From the NCBI RefSeq assembly GCF_900108365.1, contig NZ_FNWQ01000002.1, forward strand, positions 620,001-684,000: 64,000 nucleotides of DNA, read 5' to 3'. The stretch's first letter is position 1. Each line of letters opens with the position of its first letter. Shown here piece by piece: positions 1 to 8,666 of this stretch. The notes beneath the pieces are model-generated. The model did no database searches. It was not told the origin of the DNA and saw only the letters and a list, made by a program, of their open reading frames with translations. Made by a program: the position numbers and the translations under genes. Origin of the DNA: Chryseobacterium culicis. GTDB lineage: Bacteria > Bacteroidota > Bacteroidia > Flavobacteriales > Weeksellaceae.

Positions 1-19
1 AAATAAAAACTTATAAACA

Positions 20-1204
20 ATGCAGGAGAATTCTTCCCATGGTATTTCCCGGACTGTTATCTGGCTAATGGCCATTATTTCCGGACTTGTAGTCGCTAAC
101 AATTATTATAATCAGCCTTTACTTGCCCTTATTTCTGAAGAGCTTCAGGTTTCTGAAAGTGCCGCAAGTAAAATATCTGTCCTTACCCAGATAGGCTACG
201 CACTGGGCCTGCTGCTTATTGTTCCGTTGGGAGATAAATTCTTCCGCAAGAAGTTAATTTTAATTGATCTGTTTCTGGTTTTCGGATCACTATTATGGAT
301 GACGTTTGCTACTCAGCTGTGGATGCTGTATGCAGCCAGTTTACTGATTGGAGCTACGTCGGTTATTCCACAGTTATTTGTTCCGATTGCTGCTGAGCTC
401 TCATCAGATAAAGAAAAGTCTTCCAATATCGGACTGGTAATGTCAGGGTTATTGCTCGGAATTCTCCTTTCTCGTTTTGTAGGTGGAATTGTTGGCGAAG
501 TATGGGGCTGGAGAGCGATGTTTGGTATTGCTGCAGGGCTGATGATTCTGGTTTGGTTAGCGGTTTATAAAATGCTTCCTGAAATGTCTCCTAATTTTAA
601 AGGGACCTACAAAGAACTGATGCGTTCTGTGGCGCAGCTGGCAAAAACACAGCCGGTTCTTCAGTTGGCATCATTTCGGGGTGCTATGGCATTCGGATCT
701 ATGTGTGCCTTGTTTACCACGTTGGTTTTTCATATGGAGAAACCACCTTTTAATGCAGGATCTTCTGTAGTGGGCAGCTTTGGATTAGCAGGAGCTGTAG
801 GAGCATTGGCGGCGGCTAAGGTTGGTAAGCTTCAGAAGTATCTGGATATTAACCGGATTATCCTGTATGCTCTATTAATTGTTATAGGGAGCTGGGGATT
901 TACCTATTTTGCGGGAGAAACGTATTGGGGACTGATTGTAGGGGTTATTCTAGTTGATCTGGGAGTACAGTCCAGCCATATTATGAACCAGACCAATTAT
1001 TTTTTGATTAAATCAAACGCGGTCAACAGGCTGAATACCGTTTATATGGTATCTTATTTCATTGGCGGATCGCTGGGTACTTGGCTGGCTTCTGTGGCCT
1101 GGCAGAAAGCTCAATGGACCGGAGTGTGCTTTATAGGCGCAGTATTCGGAGCATTGGCACTAATAGCGCACATTCTGTTTTGTAAAAAAGTAAATAAGGT
1201 GTAA
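20..1204 (+). CDS. MFS transporter, DHA1-like drug/metabolite exporter
   Basis: A 394-residue inner-membrane protein with about 12 hydrophobic segments. The NNYYNQPLL stretch near residues 27-35 and the loop 2-3 motif GDKFFRKK are typical of proton-driven exporters of the DHA1 group of the major facilitator superfamily. The ATG lies 19 bases into the window behind an A-rich leader, so the promoter may lie outside. It is followed by a strong hairpin and is convergent with an HxlR regulator. The substrate cannot be told from sequence. Confidence 0.9.
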   Translation: MQENSSHGISRTVIWLMAIISGLVVANNYYNQPLLALISEELQVSESAASKISVLTQIGYALGLLLIVPLGDKFFRKKLILIDLFLVFGSLLWMTFATQLWMLYAASLLIGATSVIPQLFVPIAAELSSDKEKSSNIGLVMSGLLLGILLSRFVGGIVGEVWGWRAMFGIAAGLMILVWLAVYKMLPEMSPNFKGTYKELMRSVAQLAKTQPVLQLASFRGAMAFGSMCALFTTLVFHMEKPPFNAGSSVVGSFGLAGAVGALAAAKVGKLQKYLDINRIILYALLIVIGSWGFTYFAGETYWGLIVGVILVDLGVQSSHIMNQTNYFLIKSNAVNRLNTVYMVSYFIGGSLGTWLASVAWQKAQWTGVCFIGAVFGALALIAHILFCKKVNKV

Positions 1205-1234
1205 ACATATTTATTTTAGGCTCACTTAATGAGG

Positions 1235-1278
1235 GTCTGAGGGGATTTTATCGCAGATAAAATCCCCTCAGACTTTTT
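1235..1278 (+). terminator. Rho-independent terminator with an 18-bp stem
   Basis: A perfect 18-bp inverted repeat (1235-1252 with 1256-1273) closes on a GCA loop and is followed by five T on the plus strand, so it ends the MFS transcript. It also forms the 3' boundary of the convergent regulator. The core ATTTTATC-GCA-GATAAAAT recurs in degenerate form near 24990 and 30358, so it may derive from a dispersed repeat. Confidence 0.85.
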
Positions 1279-1660
1279 ATGACAATCCGTTTGTGTCTTC
1301 CTGTGCCTGCATCAGTTCTCTGTGTTTGCCGCCCCATTCATCAAGCTGCTTCCAGATCGGGATCAGTTCTCTTGCGATAGCTGTCAGTTCATAATCTACC
1401 CTTGGCGGAACTTCTGCATGAACCGTTCTCTTTACCAGACTTTCTTTTTCCAGCTCTCTCAGCTGAAGAGTAAGCATTCTTTCTGTTATTCCTGAAATAG
1501 AGTTTCTAATTTCACTGAAACGTAATTTTCCGTCCTTTAATTTGTTTAGGATGATCAGCTTCCATCGTCCACCGATTTTACATACTGCATAGCTTAAATC
1601 GCATTCCTGTATATATTGCCTGTTGATATTATTCGTTGAATTTTCCTTTATCTTACCCAT
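1277..1660 (-). CDS. HxlR-family transcriptional regulator
   Basis: A 127-residue winged-helix protein. The segment CDLSYAVCKIGGRWKLIIL (about residues 20-38), the RFSEIRNSISGITERML recognition region and the wing ending in VDYELT are the HxlR signature. Two cysteines in the N-terminal helix could be redox-sensitive, as in other HxlR proteins, but that is inference. It is divergent from an alpha/beta hydrolase and MFS pair with a 159-bp shared spacer, so it probably controls that pair and itself. Confidence 0.9.
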   Translation of the reverse strand: MGKIKENSTNNINRQYIQECDLSYAVCKIGGRWKLIILNKLKDGKLRFSEIRNSISGITERMLTLQLRELEKESLVKRTVHAEVPPRVDYELTAIARELIPIWKQLDEWGGKHRELMQAQEDTNGLS

Positions 1661-1664
1661 TACT

Positions 1665-1680
1665 TACAAATTTGTTTGTA
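1665..1680. promoter_or_regulatory. Candidate operator of the HxlR regulator
   Basis: The inverted repeat TACAAA-TTTG-TTTGTA lies 4 bases upstream of the HxlR start, in the spacer shared with the divergent hydrolase gene. The position suits autoregulation. The assignment rests on symmetry and location only. Confidence 0.35.
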
Positions 1681-1819
1681 CCATACATTTAGCTGTATAC
1701 AATGCAAATGTAAGGTTTGAGATTTAATTTTACTGACCGAAACAAGAAATAAACTGCAATAGAAGGACAATAGCGCTAAAGTTCTCCGCAGAAACAATTG
1801 AAATTTAAATCAAAATACA

Positions 1820-2749
1820 ATGCAATTAACACCTAAGATAACACAGATTGTAAATCATTTAGAAACCATACAACCTTTTAATCCTCAGAATTCCTTAGAC
1901 GGTGCACGTAAATTTCTTGAAACAATGACGCTTCAGCTTAGTGGTAGGAAAGAATCCGTTACAATGATTGAAGAGCTGTATATTCAGCAGGAAAACCACC
2001 GGATTCCCATTCGGGTTTATCGGCCTGCCGGAAAAGAAACTGAGCAGTCATCTGCTATTGTTTATATTCATGGAGGATGGTTTATCGCCGGCGGTTACGA
2101 GACTCATGATGCTGTAGTCCGTAAACTGGCTAATAAAACAGGATCTGCTGTCATTTTTGTAGATTACCGTCTGGCTCCGGAACACCCTTTTCCGGCAGGT
2201 CTGAATGATTGTATGGATGCTGTACAATGGGTTTTCGAAAATGCGCAATCTCTGGGAATTGATCCTGATAAAGTAGGAATTATTGGAGACAGTGCCGGAG
2301 GTGCATTATCTGCCGCAGTTTCTACTCAATTAGGTAAAAAGCTGAAATTTCAGGTATTGATTTATCCTGCGGCAGATAATCAGCTGAACTCAAAATCCTG
2401 GAAAACGTACGAAAATGGCCCGGTTCTTAATAAGCAGGGTGGGATAGAAGCCTGGGCATGGTATCTTCCGGAAGAAGAGAAAGATAATCCTCTTGCCATT
2501 CCTGTTTTGATCAAAAATTTTGAGGAAACTCCTTCTACCTTAATCATCCTGGCAGAACATGATCCCTTGCTGGATGACGGAAAACAGCTAGCTGAAAATA
2601 TGAAAAATGCAGGAGTTGAAATTACTACAAGTCTTTACAAGGATATGGTTCACGGTTTTATGCATATGGGGGAACTGTTGGAAGAAGTATCATTGGCAGT
2701 GAATGAAATGGCTGACTTTGCCCGTCAAAACTTAAAATCTTACCAATAA
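1820..2749 (+). CDS. Alpha/beta hydrolase, hormone-sensitive-lipase type esterase
   Basis: A 309-residue hydrolase. The oxyanion-hole motif HGGW (84-87), the nucleophile elbow GDSAGG (156-161, Ser158), Asp248 in HDPLLDDG and His278 in VHGFMHM form a complete catalytic triad of the HSL (family IV) esterases. No signal peptide is seen, so it is likely cytoplasmic and acts on short acyl esters. The next gene, an MFS transporter, begins 7 bases after the stop, so the two form an operon, probably controlled by the divergent HxlR protein. Confidence 0.92.
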   Translation: MQLTPKITQIVNHLETIQPFNPQNSLDGARKFLETMTLQLSGRKESVTMIEELYIQQENHRIPIRVYRPAGKETEQSSAIVYIHGGWFIAGGYETHDAVVRKLANKTGSAVIFVDYRLAPEHPFPAGLNDCMDAVQWVFENAQSLGIDPDKVGIIGDSAGGALSAAVSTQLGKKLKFQVLIYPAADNQLNSKSWKTYENGPVLNKQGGIEAWAWYLPEEEKDNPLAIPVLIKNFEETPSTLIILAEHDPLLDDGKQLAENMKNAGVEITTSLYKDMVHGFMHMGELLEEVSLAVNEMADFARQNLKSYQ

Positions 2750-2756
2750 AAGCATC

Positions 2757-3923
2757 ATGAAGAGATACGCATATATTGGCTGCCTGGGATTCATAGCGGT
2801 TATTACAACAGAATTCGGGGTCATCGGAATTCTTCCGCAGGTTGCTGAGCATTATAATATCAGTATAGACAAGGCAGGATATCTTTTGAGCGCTTTCGCA
2901 TTAATCATTGCGCTTACCGGACCATTTATGACCTTACTCACATCAGGTTTTGACCGTAAAAAAATAATGCTTACGGCTATTTTCATGTTTCTGATTACGG
3001 GATTTGTATCTTCATTTTCACCTCCTTTCTGGCTGTTGATGCTGGTCAGAATTTTACCTGCATTTCTCCAGCCCGTCTATATCGCTACAGCACTATCAGT
3101 AGCCGTGTCTGAGGCAGACCACGGGCAAAAAAATGAACTGATGGGAATTGTTTTTAACGGAGTTGCCATTGCTATGGTTACCACAGTTCCTTTTGCCACA
3201 TGGGCTGCAGGACTTTGGTCATGGGAATATTCATTTATGATACAGACTTTGGTCAGTTTGGCTGCTCTAATTGTCATTTACTTTCTTCTTCCTTCAATGC
3301 CTGTAAAAGAGAAGAAATCCTACGGAAACCAGATCAGGATTTTGAAACAGACACCATTTGTTTTCAGTACCCTTACTAATTTCTTCATGATTACAGCATG
3401 GTTTTCTACCTACAGCTATTTTGCAGATTATCTGAACAAGGCCAAAGGAATGGATCCTTCAATGGTAAGCTACATGCTCCTCCTTTTCGGAATTATTGGA
3501 GTATTTGCCAACGGCGCTGCCGGAAAAATGCTCAACAGGAACGTGGCAGGCACAACCGCGGTTTTTCTTTCCGGGACCCTTATAATACCCCTTCTTCTCT
3601 ATGTTTCTGATGGAAATATCTGGGCAACAATTACTGTTATAGGAATCTGGGGGTCCCTTTACTCCCCAAGTTTTTTGAATGCATCCACTTATATGATTTC
3701 TTCTGCTCCGGACTCACTGGAATTCGCCAATAGTCTTGCCACTTCGTTCGGAAATCTGGGAGTAACACTGGGTACAACTATCGGAGGATGGGTAATTGTT
3801 ACAAAAGGAGTAGAATATACGCCGTGGATAGGCTTTGTTTTTGGGCTTCTTGCATTTCTGATGATGGCCTTAAAAGAAATGTCAGAGAAACGGAGCCGGG
3901 TGGTTTCTACCTGCGAGAATTAA
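2757..3923 (+). CDS. MFS transporter, AraJ/YdhP-like
   Basis: A 388-residue membrane protein with about 12 hydrophobic helices. The N-terminus (TTEFGVIGILPQVAEHYNIS) is characteristic of the DHA1 efflux group that includes AraJ and YdhP. It sits 7 bases behind the esterase gene, which suggests export of a small ester or aromatic compound in the same HxlR-controlled response. No substrate can be assigned. Confidence 0.9.
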   Translation: MKRYAYIGCLGFIAVITTEFGVIGILPQVAEHYNISIDKAGYLLSAFALIIALTGPFMTLLTSGFDRKKIMLTAIFMFLITGFVSSFSPPFWLLMLVRILPAFLQPVYIATALSVAVSEADHGQKNELMGIVFNGVAIAMVTTVPFATWAAGLWSWEYSFMIQTLVSLAALIVIYFLLPSMPVKEKKSYGNQIRILKQTPFVFSTLTNFFMITAWFSTYSYFADYLNKAKGMDPSMVSYMLLLFGIIGVFANGAAGKMLNRNVAGTTAVFLSGTLIIPLLLYVSDGNIWATITVIGIWGSLYSPSFLNASTYMISSAPDSLEFANSLATSFGNLGVTLGTTIGGWVIVTKGVEYTPWIGFVFGLLAFLMMALKEMSEKRSRVVSTCEN

Positions 3924-3936
3924 ACTGTAATAATTT

Positions 3937-3966
3937 TTGTTACATTAAATAAATACACTATCTTTG
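3937..3966 (+). promoter_or_regulatory. Bacteroidota sigma-A type promoter for the DsbA-like gene
   Basis: TTTG ends at 3939 (-33 element), 19 bases follow, then TATCTTTG at 3959-3966, a perfect match to TAnnTTTG. Transcription should start about 22 bases before the ATG at 3996. Spacing and both elements match the known Bacteroidota consensus. Confidence 0.7.
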
Positions 3967-3995
3967 TACTGTTAATTTGATTAAAATTAAAGAGA

Positions 3996-4697
3996 ATGAA
4001 AATAGAAATCTGGTCGGACGTGATGTGTCCGTTTTGCTATATCGGAAAAAATAATTTTGAACAGGCTTTGAATCAGCTTCCTTTCAAAGATGAAGTAGAG
4101 ATAGAGTGGAAGAGTTTTCAGCTGGATCCAACTTTAGACCCAAACAAAACTCAGGATACTCTTCAATATTTCAGAGAAAAAAAAGGAGTTGCTGAAGCTC
4201 AGGCGACCCAAATGCTTGGACAGGTGACTGAAATGGGAAAAGGCGCAGGAATTGATTTTAATTTCGGAAAAACCTTAATCACCAACACCTTCAGTGCCCA
4301 TAAACTGCTCCATTTGGCTAAAAGATACAACAAATCCAACGCAATGGAGGAAGCTTTATTTATTGCTCATTTTATTGACGGTAAAAATGTGGGAGATACA
4401 GAAGTGCTGGTTGCTCTTGCCGAAAACTTAGGAATTGATAAAGAAGAAGCAAGACAGGCTATTACAACAGATCAATTGGATGGTGAAGTGAACCAGGACA
4501 TTCAGGAGGCAAGAAATAATGGTATTTCCGGAGTTCCCTTCTTTGTTCTGAACGGTAAATATGCCGTTTCCGGCGCTCAGCCTGCAGCCGTTTTTGAAAA
4601 TGCCCTTCAGCAGACGTATAAAGAAACAGCAAGTCCGTTTAAGGATCTTTCCGGTGAAAACGAAGCTTCCTGTGATGCAGACGGATGCAGCATTTAA
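3996..4697 (+). CDS. DsbA-family oxidoreductase, FrnE-like
   Basis: A 233-residue thioredoxin-fold protein of the 2-hydroxychromene isomerase/FrnE branch of the DsbA family. The active-site CPFC lies at residues 11-14 and the cis-proline loop is GISGVPFFVLNGKYAVSGAQ. No signal peptide is present, so it should act in the cytoplasm. The last ten residues hold a second pair, Cys226 and Cys231, which could exchange disulfides with the active site as in FrnE; that is inference. It has its own promoter and a strong terminator, so it is monocistronic. Confidence 0.9.
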   Translation: MKIEIWSDVMCPFCYIGKNNFEQALNQLPFKDEVEIEWKSFQLDPTLDPNKTQDTLQYFREKKGVAEAQATQMLGQVTEMGKGAGIDFNFGKTLITNTFSAHKLLHLAKRYNKSNAMEEALFIAHFIDGKNVGDTEVLVALAENLGIDKEEARQAITTDQLDGEVNQDIQEARNNGISGVPFFVLNGKYAVSGAQPAAVFENALQQTYKETASPFKDLSGENEASCDADGCSI

Positions 4698-4706
4698 GAT
4701 ATTCAA

Positions 4707-4735
4707 CCCCAAAATAGTTGTATTTTGGGGTTTTT
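4707..4735 (+). terminator. Rho-independent terminator
   Basis: CCCCAAAATA (4707-4716) pairs perfectly with TATTTTGGGG (4721-4730) across a GTTG loop and is followed by five T. It lies 9 bases after the DsbA-like stop codon. Confidence 0.9.
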
Positions 4736-4752
4736 AATTGAAGAGAGTCTCT

Positions 4753-4760
4753 TATCTTTG
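4753..4760 (+). promoter_or_regulatory. Promoter -7 element for the nucleosidase gene
   Basis: TATCTTTG matches TAnnTTTG exactly and lies 38 bases before the ATG at 4799. No TTG lies at ideal spacing upstream, so only the -7 element is claimed. Confidence 0.5.
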
Positions 4761-4798
4761 TAGTACAGTCTTAATTTCTGTATAAATCTGATTTCTCC

Positions 4799-5389
4799 AT
4801 GATAAAAATTAACACCGAAACGCATTATTCAATTGATGAAACTCTTTTTGTTTTTGCATTGGATTCCGAAGCGGGGACCGTTTTTGATGATAAAAACAAA
4901 TTAATTACCGGTATCGGAAAAGTAAATGCAGCCATCGAATTAACCAAAGAAATCCATACAAGAAAACCTAAACTGATTGTGAACTTAGGATCTGCAGGAA
5001 GTAAAGGATTTCACAAAGGCGAAGTGGTATGCTGTACAAAATTCATCCAGAGAGATATGGATGTAAGAGGATTAGGATTTCAATTGTATGAAACTCCGTT
5101 ATCAGGAGTACCGCCAGTGCTGGAATACGGCCTTAAAATGGAAACCCTGAAAGAAGGCATTTGCGGAAGCGGCGACAGTTTTGAAATGAATCACTCTGAA
5201 ACCGATTACAATATTGTCGATATGGAAGCCTATCCGCTGGCACTGATTGCCCAAAAGGAAAATATCCCTTTTCTATGCCTGAAATACATCTCCGATGATG
5301 CAGGAAGTGATGCTGCAGACGACTGGAGTGTGCAGGTACATCTGGCTTCTGAAGCATTTAAGAAAATATTATTTTCATCAACGATATAA
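4799..5389 (+). CDS. Nucleosidase of the PNP/MTA-SAH nucleosidase superfamily
   Basis: A 196-residue protein, somewhat shorter than the usual MTA/SAH nucleosidases (about 230). The glycine-rich LIVNLGSAGS segment (about 59-68), the VDMEAYPLA helix whose Met-Glu contacts the ribose, and the final KYISDDAGSDA loop with the general-acid Asp are all present. It should hydrolyse N-glycosidic bonds of nucleosides such as methylthioadenosine or S-adenosylhomocysteine. The exact substrate is not resolved. A terminator hairpin begins at its stop codon. Confidence 0.82.
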   Translation: MIKINTETHYSIDETLFVFALDSEAGTVFDDKNKLITGIGKVNAAIELTKEIHTRKPKLIVNLGSAGSKGFHKGEVVCCTKFIQRDMDVRGLGFQLYETPLSGVPPVLEYGLKMETLKEGICGSGDSFEMNHSETDYNIVDMEAYPLALIAQKENIPFLCLKYISDDAGSDAADDWSVQVHLASEAFKKILFSSTI

Positions 5390-5416
5390 TCCTGAACAAA
5401 GTTTCAGGATTTTGTT
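5388..5416 (+). terminator. Rho-independent terminator overlapping the nucleosidase stop
   Basis: AATCCTGAA (5388-5396) pairs with TTCAGGATT (5403-5411), followed by TTGTTTT. The stem begins inside the stop codon. Confidence 0.75.
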
Positions 5417-5451
5417 TTCTATCCGTATTTTTACCCTCAACCAACACCGAT

Positions 5452-6246
5452 ATGAAAGTTACTTTTTATCAACCGGCACATCCTGTCCTGAAAGAATATA
5501 TAGAAGGATATTATTTTATAGAAAAAGATGACAGTCAGAAACCCATAAAATACCTTACATTTCCGGATAATTATTTTATTGTTTCAGCATGTGAAAATGT
5601 CTGTGTTAAGCAGGATAAGGGCTGGGTAGAAATTACCCGATCCCAATCTGAAAATATTACGGTTGATTTTGTGTTCCGATGCTCTGTTCCTACTGAAATT
5701 TTTTATCGGCAATCGGTCCGTGAAATTACAATGTACTTTAAACCATTAGGAGTTTATCATTTTTTTAGTGCGGATAAAAGTCAGGATCTGGAGCAGGAAA
5801 TCCATCTTTCAGACTTTACAGATATTATGAATACTGTTTTAAAAGAGTCAGACAGGGCAATACAGATTGAAATACTTGAAAATTACTGGCTGTCAAAATT
5901 CCAAAAGAAGGATTTAGCGCTGGCTTACACCCTGTTGGAAGATTTTGAAACTGAACTGAGCATTGAAGCAATTGCGGCAAAAAATACCATCACCCGACAG
6001 TATGTAAACAAAATCAGCCGGCGGTATTTGGGTAAACCGGCCTCAGAATTCAGAAAAATCCAGCGGTTTCGAAATGTATTGATATCCAATAAAAAATCCA
6101 GAAATCTAACGGAATTATCCTATGAAAATCTGTTTTATGATCAGTCTCATCTTATTAAAGATTTTAAAGAACTGACCCGAATAAGTCCAGGAAAATTCTT
6201 TGAGCATGTAGATACTGAGAAAAATAATATCTGGCTATTTATCTGA
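5452..6246 (+). CDS. AraC-family transcriptional regulator
   Basis: A 264-residue protein with an N-terminal sensor domain (about 1-140, starting YQPAHPVLKEYIEGYYF) and a C-terminal pair of helix-turn-helix motifs (about 165-250). The second HTH reads FYDQSHLIKDFKELTRISPGKF, the AraC family signature. The chosen ATG gives the conserved N-terminus; an earlier in-frame extension is not supported. The likely target is the secreted peptidase and acetyltransferase genes directly downstream, but no operator was identified. Confidence 0.88.
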   Translation: MKVTFYQPAHPVLKEYIEGYYFIEKDDSQKPIKYLTFPDNYFIVSACENVCVKQDKGWVEITRSQSENITVDFVFRCSVPTEIFYRQSVREITMYFKPLGVYHFFSADKSQDLEQEIHLSDFTDIMNTVLKESDRAIQIEILENYWLSKFQKKDLALAYTLLEDFETELSIEAIAAKNTITRQYVNKISRRYLGKPASEFRKIQRFRNVLISNKKSRNLTELSYENLFYDQSHLIKDFKELTRISPGKFFEHVDTEKNNIWLFI

Positions 6247-6315
6247 GTTTCCATTTTTACAATTTAGATGATTTTCCTTGAGATACATTTGTTGAAATAG
6301 TAAATCCTAATTTCA

Positions 6316-7326
6316 ATGAAAAAAATATTGACAGGAGCCTTTCTTTTTCCTTTTTTGCTTTCTTACGCTCAAATGGATAACAAAACGGCTGTACTTTCTG
6401 ATATTACAGAAAAAGTGAAAACATATTATATTGACAAAGAGGCTTATAAAAAAGTAGATTCTTTATTTCAGAGCGAATCCGGAAAAGGATCCTTTGATGG
6501 TCTCAATCCAAAAGAATTTGCGGAGTTTCTGACGCAAAAACTGAGAATAACGATAAAGGATCAACATTTTTTTGTTAAATATCTCGAAAACTACACTCCC
6601 GAAAAGTCCATTAACGAACACAAACGAGAGGAAGAAAATAATTTTCATAACAGTCTTGAAAATTTTGGATTTGATAGTGTTCAAAGGTTAGCAGGTAATA
6701 TCGGATATATAAATTTCAAAGGTTTTGCATCCCCTCAAGCCAGTGAAAAAACATTAGCGGCTGCCATGAACTTTGTGGCCAATACCCATTCTCTGATTAT
6801 TGATCTGAGAGAAAACGGAGGTGGGGAAAACGGGATGCTTCTTTTATTTTTAAGCTATTTTTTTGATCAGAAAAAAGATCTTTATACCACATATTTCAGG
6901 CATAATCAGAAAACGATTGTAGACAGTACTCAACCCAAAGTTTCCGGACAGAAATATCTTCATAAAAAGATCTATATTCTTACCAGTAAAAAGACTTTTT
7001 CGGCCGGAGAAGCTGTAGCCTATTTTTTGCAGCAATATAAACTTGCCGAAGTAATAGGTGAAAAAACAGGGGGTGCAGCCAATCCTGTAAATCATTTTAT
7101 GGTTCAAAATCAATATTTACTGCTTGTTCCGGCAGGAAAAATAACCGCTTTAAACACTCAAAAGAACTGGGAACATATAGGAGTGAGCCCCGATCAGGAA
7201 GTGAAAAGCGAAGATGCTTTAAAGACTGCTCACATCAAAATTTTAAAAAATATAATAGCATCAGAAACAAAAACAGAACTAACCCTACCTGAAATAAAAA
7301 ATCTTATTTATAAATTAGAACAATAA
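6316..7326 (+). CDS. Secreted S41-family peptidase
   Basis: A 336-residue protein with a signal peptide (MKKILTGAFLFPFLLSYAQ) and an S41 (C-terminal processing peptidase / tail-specific protease) catalytic domain. LIIDLRENGGGENG and TSKKTFSAGEAVAYF, with probable nucleophile Ser229, are the family motifs, and GEKTGGAANP follows. A PDZ domain is not evident, so it belongs to the PDZ-less group common in Bacteroidota. It acts outside the cytoplasmic membrane. A GNAT gene follows after 9 bases, so they are probably co-transcribed. Confidence 0.88.
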   Translation: MKKILTGAFLFPFLLSYAQMDNKTAVLSDITEKVKTYYIDKEAYKKVDSLFQSESGKGSFDGLNPKEFAEFLTQKLRITIKDQHFFVKYLENYTPEKSINEHKREEENNFHNSLENFGFDSVQRLAGNIGYINFKGFASPQASEKTLAAAMNFVANTHSLIIDLRENGGGENGMLLLFLSYFFDQKKDLYTTYFRHNQKTIVDSTQPKVSGQKYLHKKIYILTSKKTFSAGEAVAYFLQQYKLAEVIGEKTGGAANPVNHFMVQNQYLLLVPAGKITALNTQKNWEHIGVSPDQEVKSEDALKTAHIKILKNIIASETKTELTLPEIKNLIYKLEQ

Positions 7327-7335
7327 ATATACAGT

Positions 7336-7857
7336 ATGTCATCAATAATCATCAGTAAATCCGGAGAAAAAGATCTTGAGATTCTTCAGAATATAGGTAT
7401 ACAGACCTTTACAGAAACTTTTGCAGAAGATAATACGGAAGAGGCTATGAAACAATATCTCGAAGAAAGCTTTAATACTGAAAAGATAAAATCTGAGCTC
7501 ACCAATCCCGATTCTATTTTCTATATTGCATGGGAAGAGGACAATCCGGTTGGTTACCTGAAAGTTAATTCCGGAAAAGCACAGACAGAACTTCAGGATG
7601 AAACCAGTCTGGAAATTGAAAGAATCTATGTAAAGAAAAGCCATCACGGAAAAAAAGTTGGGCAGCTTCTTTATGATCAGGCGTTGGAAACGGCAAAGCA
7701 ACTCGGGAAATCATATTTGTGGCTTGGGGTGTGGGAAGAAAATCTGAGGGCTTTACAGTTTTACAGAAAAAACGGATTTTTTGAGTTTGATAAGCATATT
7801 TTCAGACTTGGGGAAGAAGAGCAGACAGATCTGATGATGAAGAAAATGCTGGATTAA
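7336..7857 (+). CDS. GNAT-family N-acetyltransferase
   Basis: A 173-residue single-domain acetyltransferase. The acetyl-CoA binding motif lies in IYVKKSHHGKKVGQLLYDQA (Q/R-x-x-G-x-G type) and the C-terminal WLGVWEENLRALQFYRKNGF segment is a typical motif B. The overall pattern resembles PaiA-like polyamine or small-molecule acetyltransferases, but the substrate is not determined. It is in an apparent operon with the S41 peptidase. Confidence 0.87.
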   Translation: MSSIIISKSGEKDLEILQNIGIQTFTETFAEDNTEEAMKQYLEESFNTEKIKSELTNPDSIFYIAWEEDNPVGYLKVNSGKAQTELQDETSLEIERIYVKKSHHGKKVGQLLYDQALETAKQLGKSYLWLGVWEENLRALQFYRKNGFFEFDKHIFRLGEEEQTDLMMKKMLD

Positions 7858-7865
7858 ACTTTCTT

Positions 7866-7898
7866 AACCACAAATGACGCAGATTTTCACAGATTTTA
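7866..7898. repeat. Fragment of a dispersed repeat (ACCACAAATGACGCAGATTT type)
   Basis: This A/T-rich phrase, AACCACAAATGACGCAG followed by ATTTTCACAGATTT, resembles a short non-coding repeat I recall as common in Bacteroidota intergenic regions. There is only one copy in this window, so the assignment rests on recollection. Confidence 0.35.
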
Positions 7899-7933
7899 TA
7901 TAACGCAATTCTTTATAATTTCTACATACTAAA

Positions 7934-8509
7934 ATGAACCATTCAGAATTTGTAACGCATATTAATCAGTATTATCCTTTATCCGACGAAACGGTTAAAG
8001 ATTTACTGGATATCTGTACAGAAGAATATTACATCAAAAATGACCTTTTGCTTGAATCCGGTTCTATGGCAAGGTATTATTATTTTATAAAATCCGGACT
8101 GATAGGGTATTACACTGTGGATGAGCTGGGAAACAATATTTATAAAATATTTTTCGAAGAAAACAGTTTTGTAGCGTCTACAGCAGCCATTATTAAAAAT
8201 GAACCCAGCGATTTCAATATCATGGCACTGGAAGACTGCTCCGTAATACAATATTCCGCAAAAGCCTACCGTGAATTACTAAGAAAACATCATGACCTGG
8301 CTCTTTTTCATCTGCATTACCTGGAGAAAAACTGGGTGGTAAAAAAAGAGCCGCTGGAAGTTTCCCTCAAATACGAAACAGCAAAAAAGAGATATCTGCA
8401 ATTGCTTGAAAATGGATCCCTCTATCATAGACTAAAGCAGCATCACATCGCTTCCTATCTTGGAATAACACCTACACAGCTAAGCCGGATAAAAAAGGAA
8501 ATCCACTGA
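7934..8509 (+). CDS. Crp/Fnr-family transcriptional regulator
   Basis: A 191-residue protein with an N-terminal cyclic-nucleotide-binding-like beta-barrel (about 25-115) and a short C-terminal HTH (HHIASYLGITPTQLSRIKKEIH). The C-terminal region ends directly after the recognition helix, as in the short Bacteroidota Crp-like proteins. Conserved cAMP-contact residues are not obvious, so the ligand is unknown. It is a single gene followed by a terminator. Confidence 0.9.
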   Translation: MNHSEFVTHINQYYPLSDETVKDLLDICTEEYYIKNDLLLESGSMARYYYFIKSGLIGYYTVDELGNNIYKIFFEENSFVASTAAIIKNEPSDFNIMALEDCSVIQYSAKAYRELLRKHHDLALFHLHYLEKNWVVKKEPLEVSLKYETAKKRYLQLLENGSLYHRLKQHHIASYLGITPTQLSRIKKEIH

Positions 8510-8540
8510 CATTTCTGAACTTTAGGAATAAATAAATTAT

Positions 8541-8568
8541 AAAGCTTCAACATTTGTTGAGGCTTTTT
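8541..8568 (+). terminator. Rho-independent terminator
   Basis: AAAGCTTCAAC (8541-8551) pairs with GTTGAGGCTTT (8556-8566) with one G-T pair, then a T run. It follows the Crp-like regulator gene. Confidence 0.75.
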
Positions 8569-8666
8569 CTCTTTTTCTGCTGCAATTTTGTTCTGCAAAA
8601 GATCATTGGTACATTATATGTTTTGCCTTAAGAAACCTTTGATTATCATTATTAACATTTTTCAGC

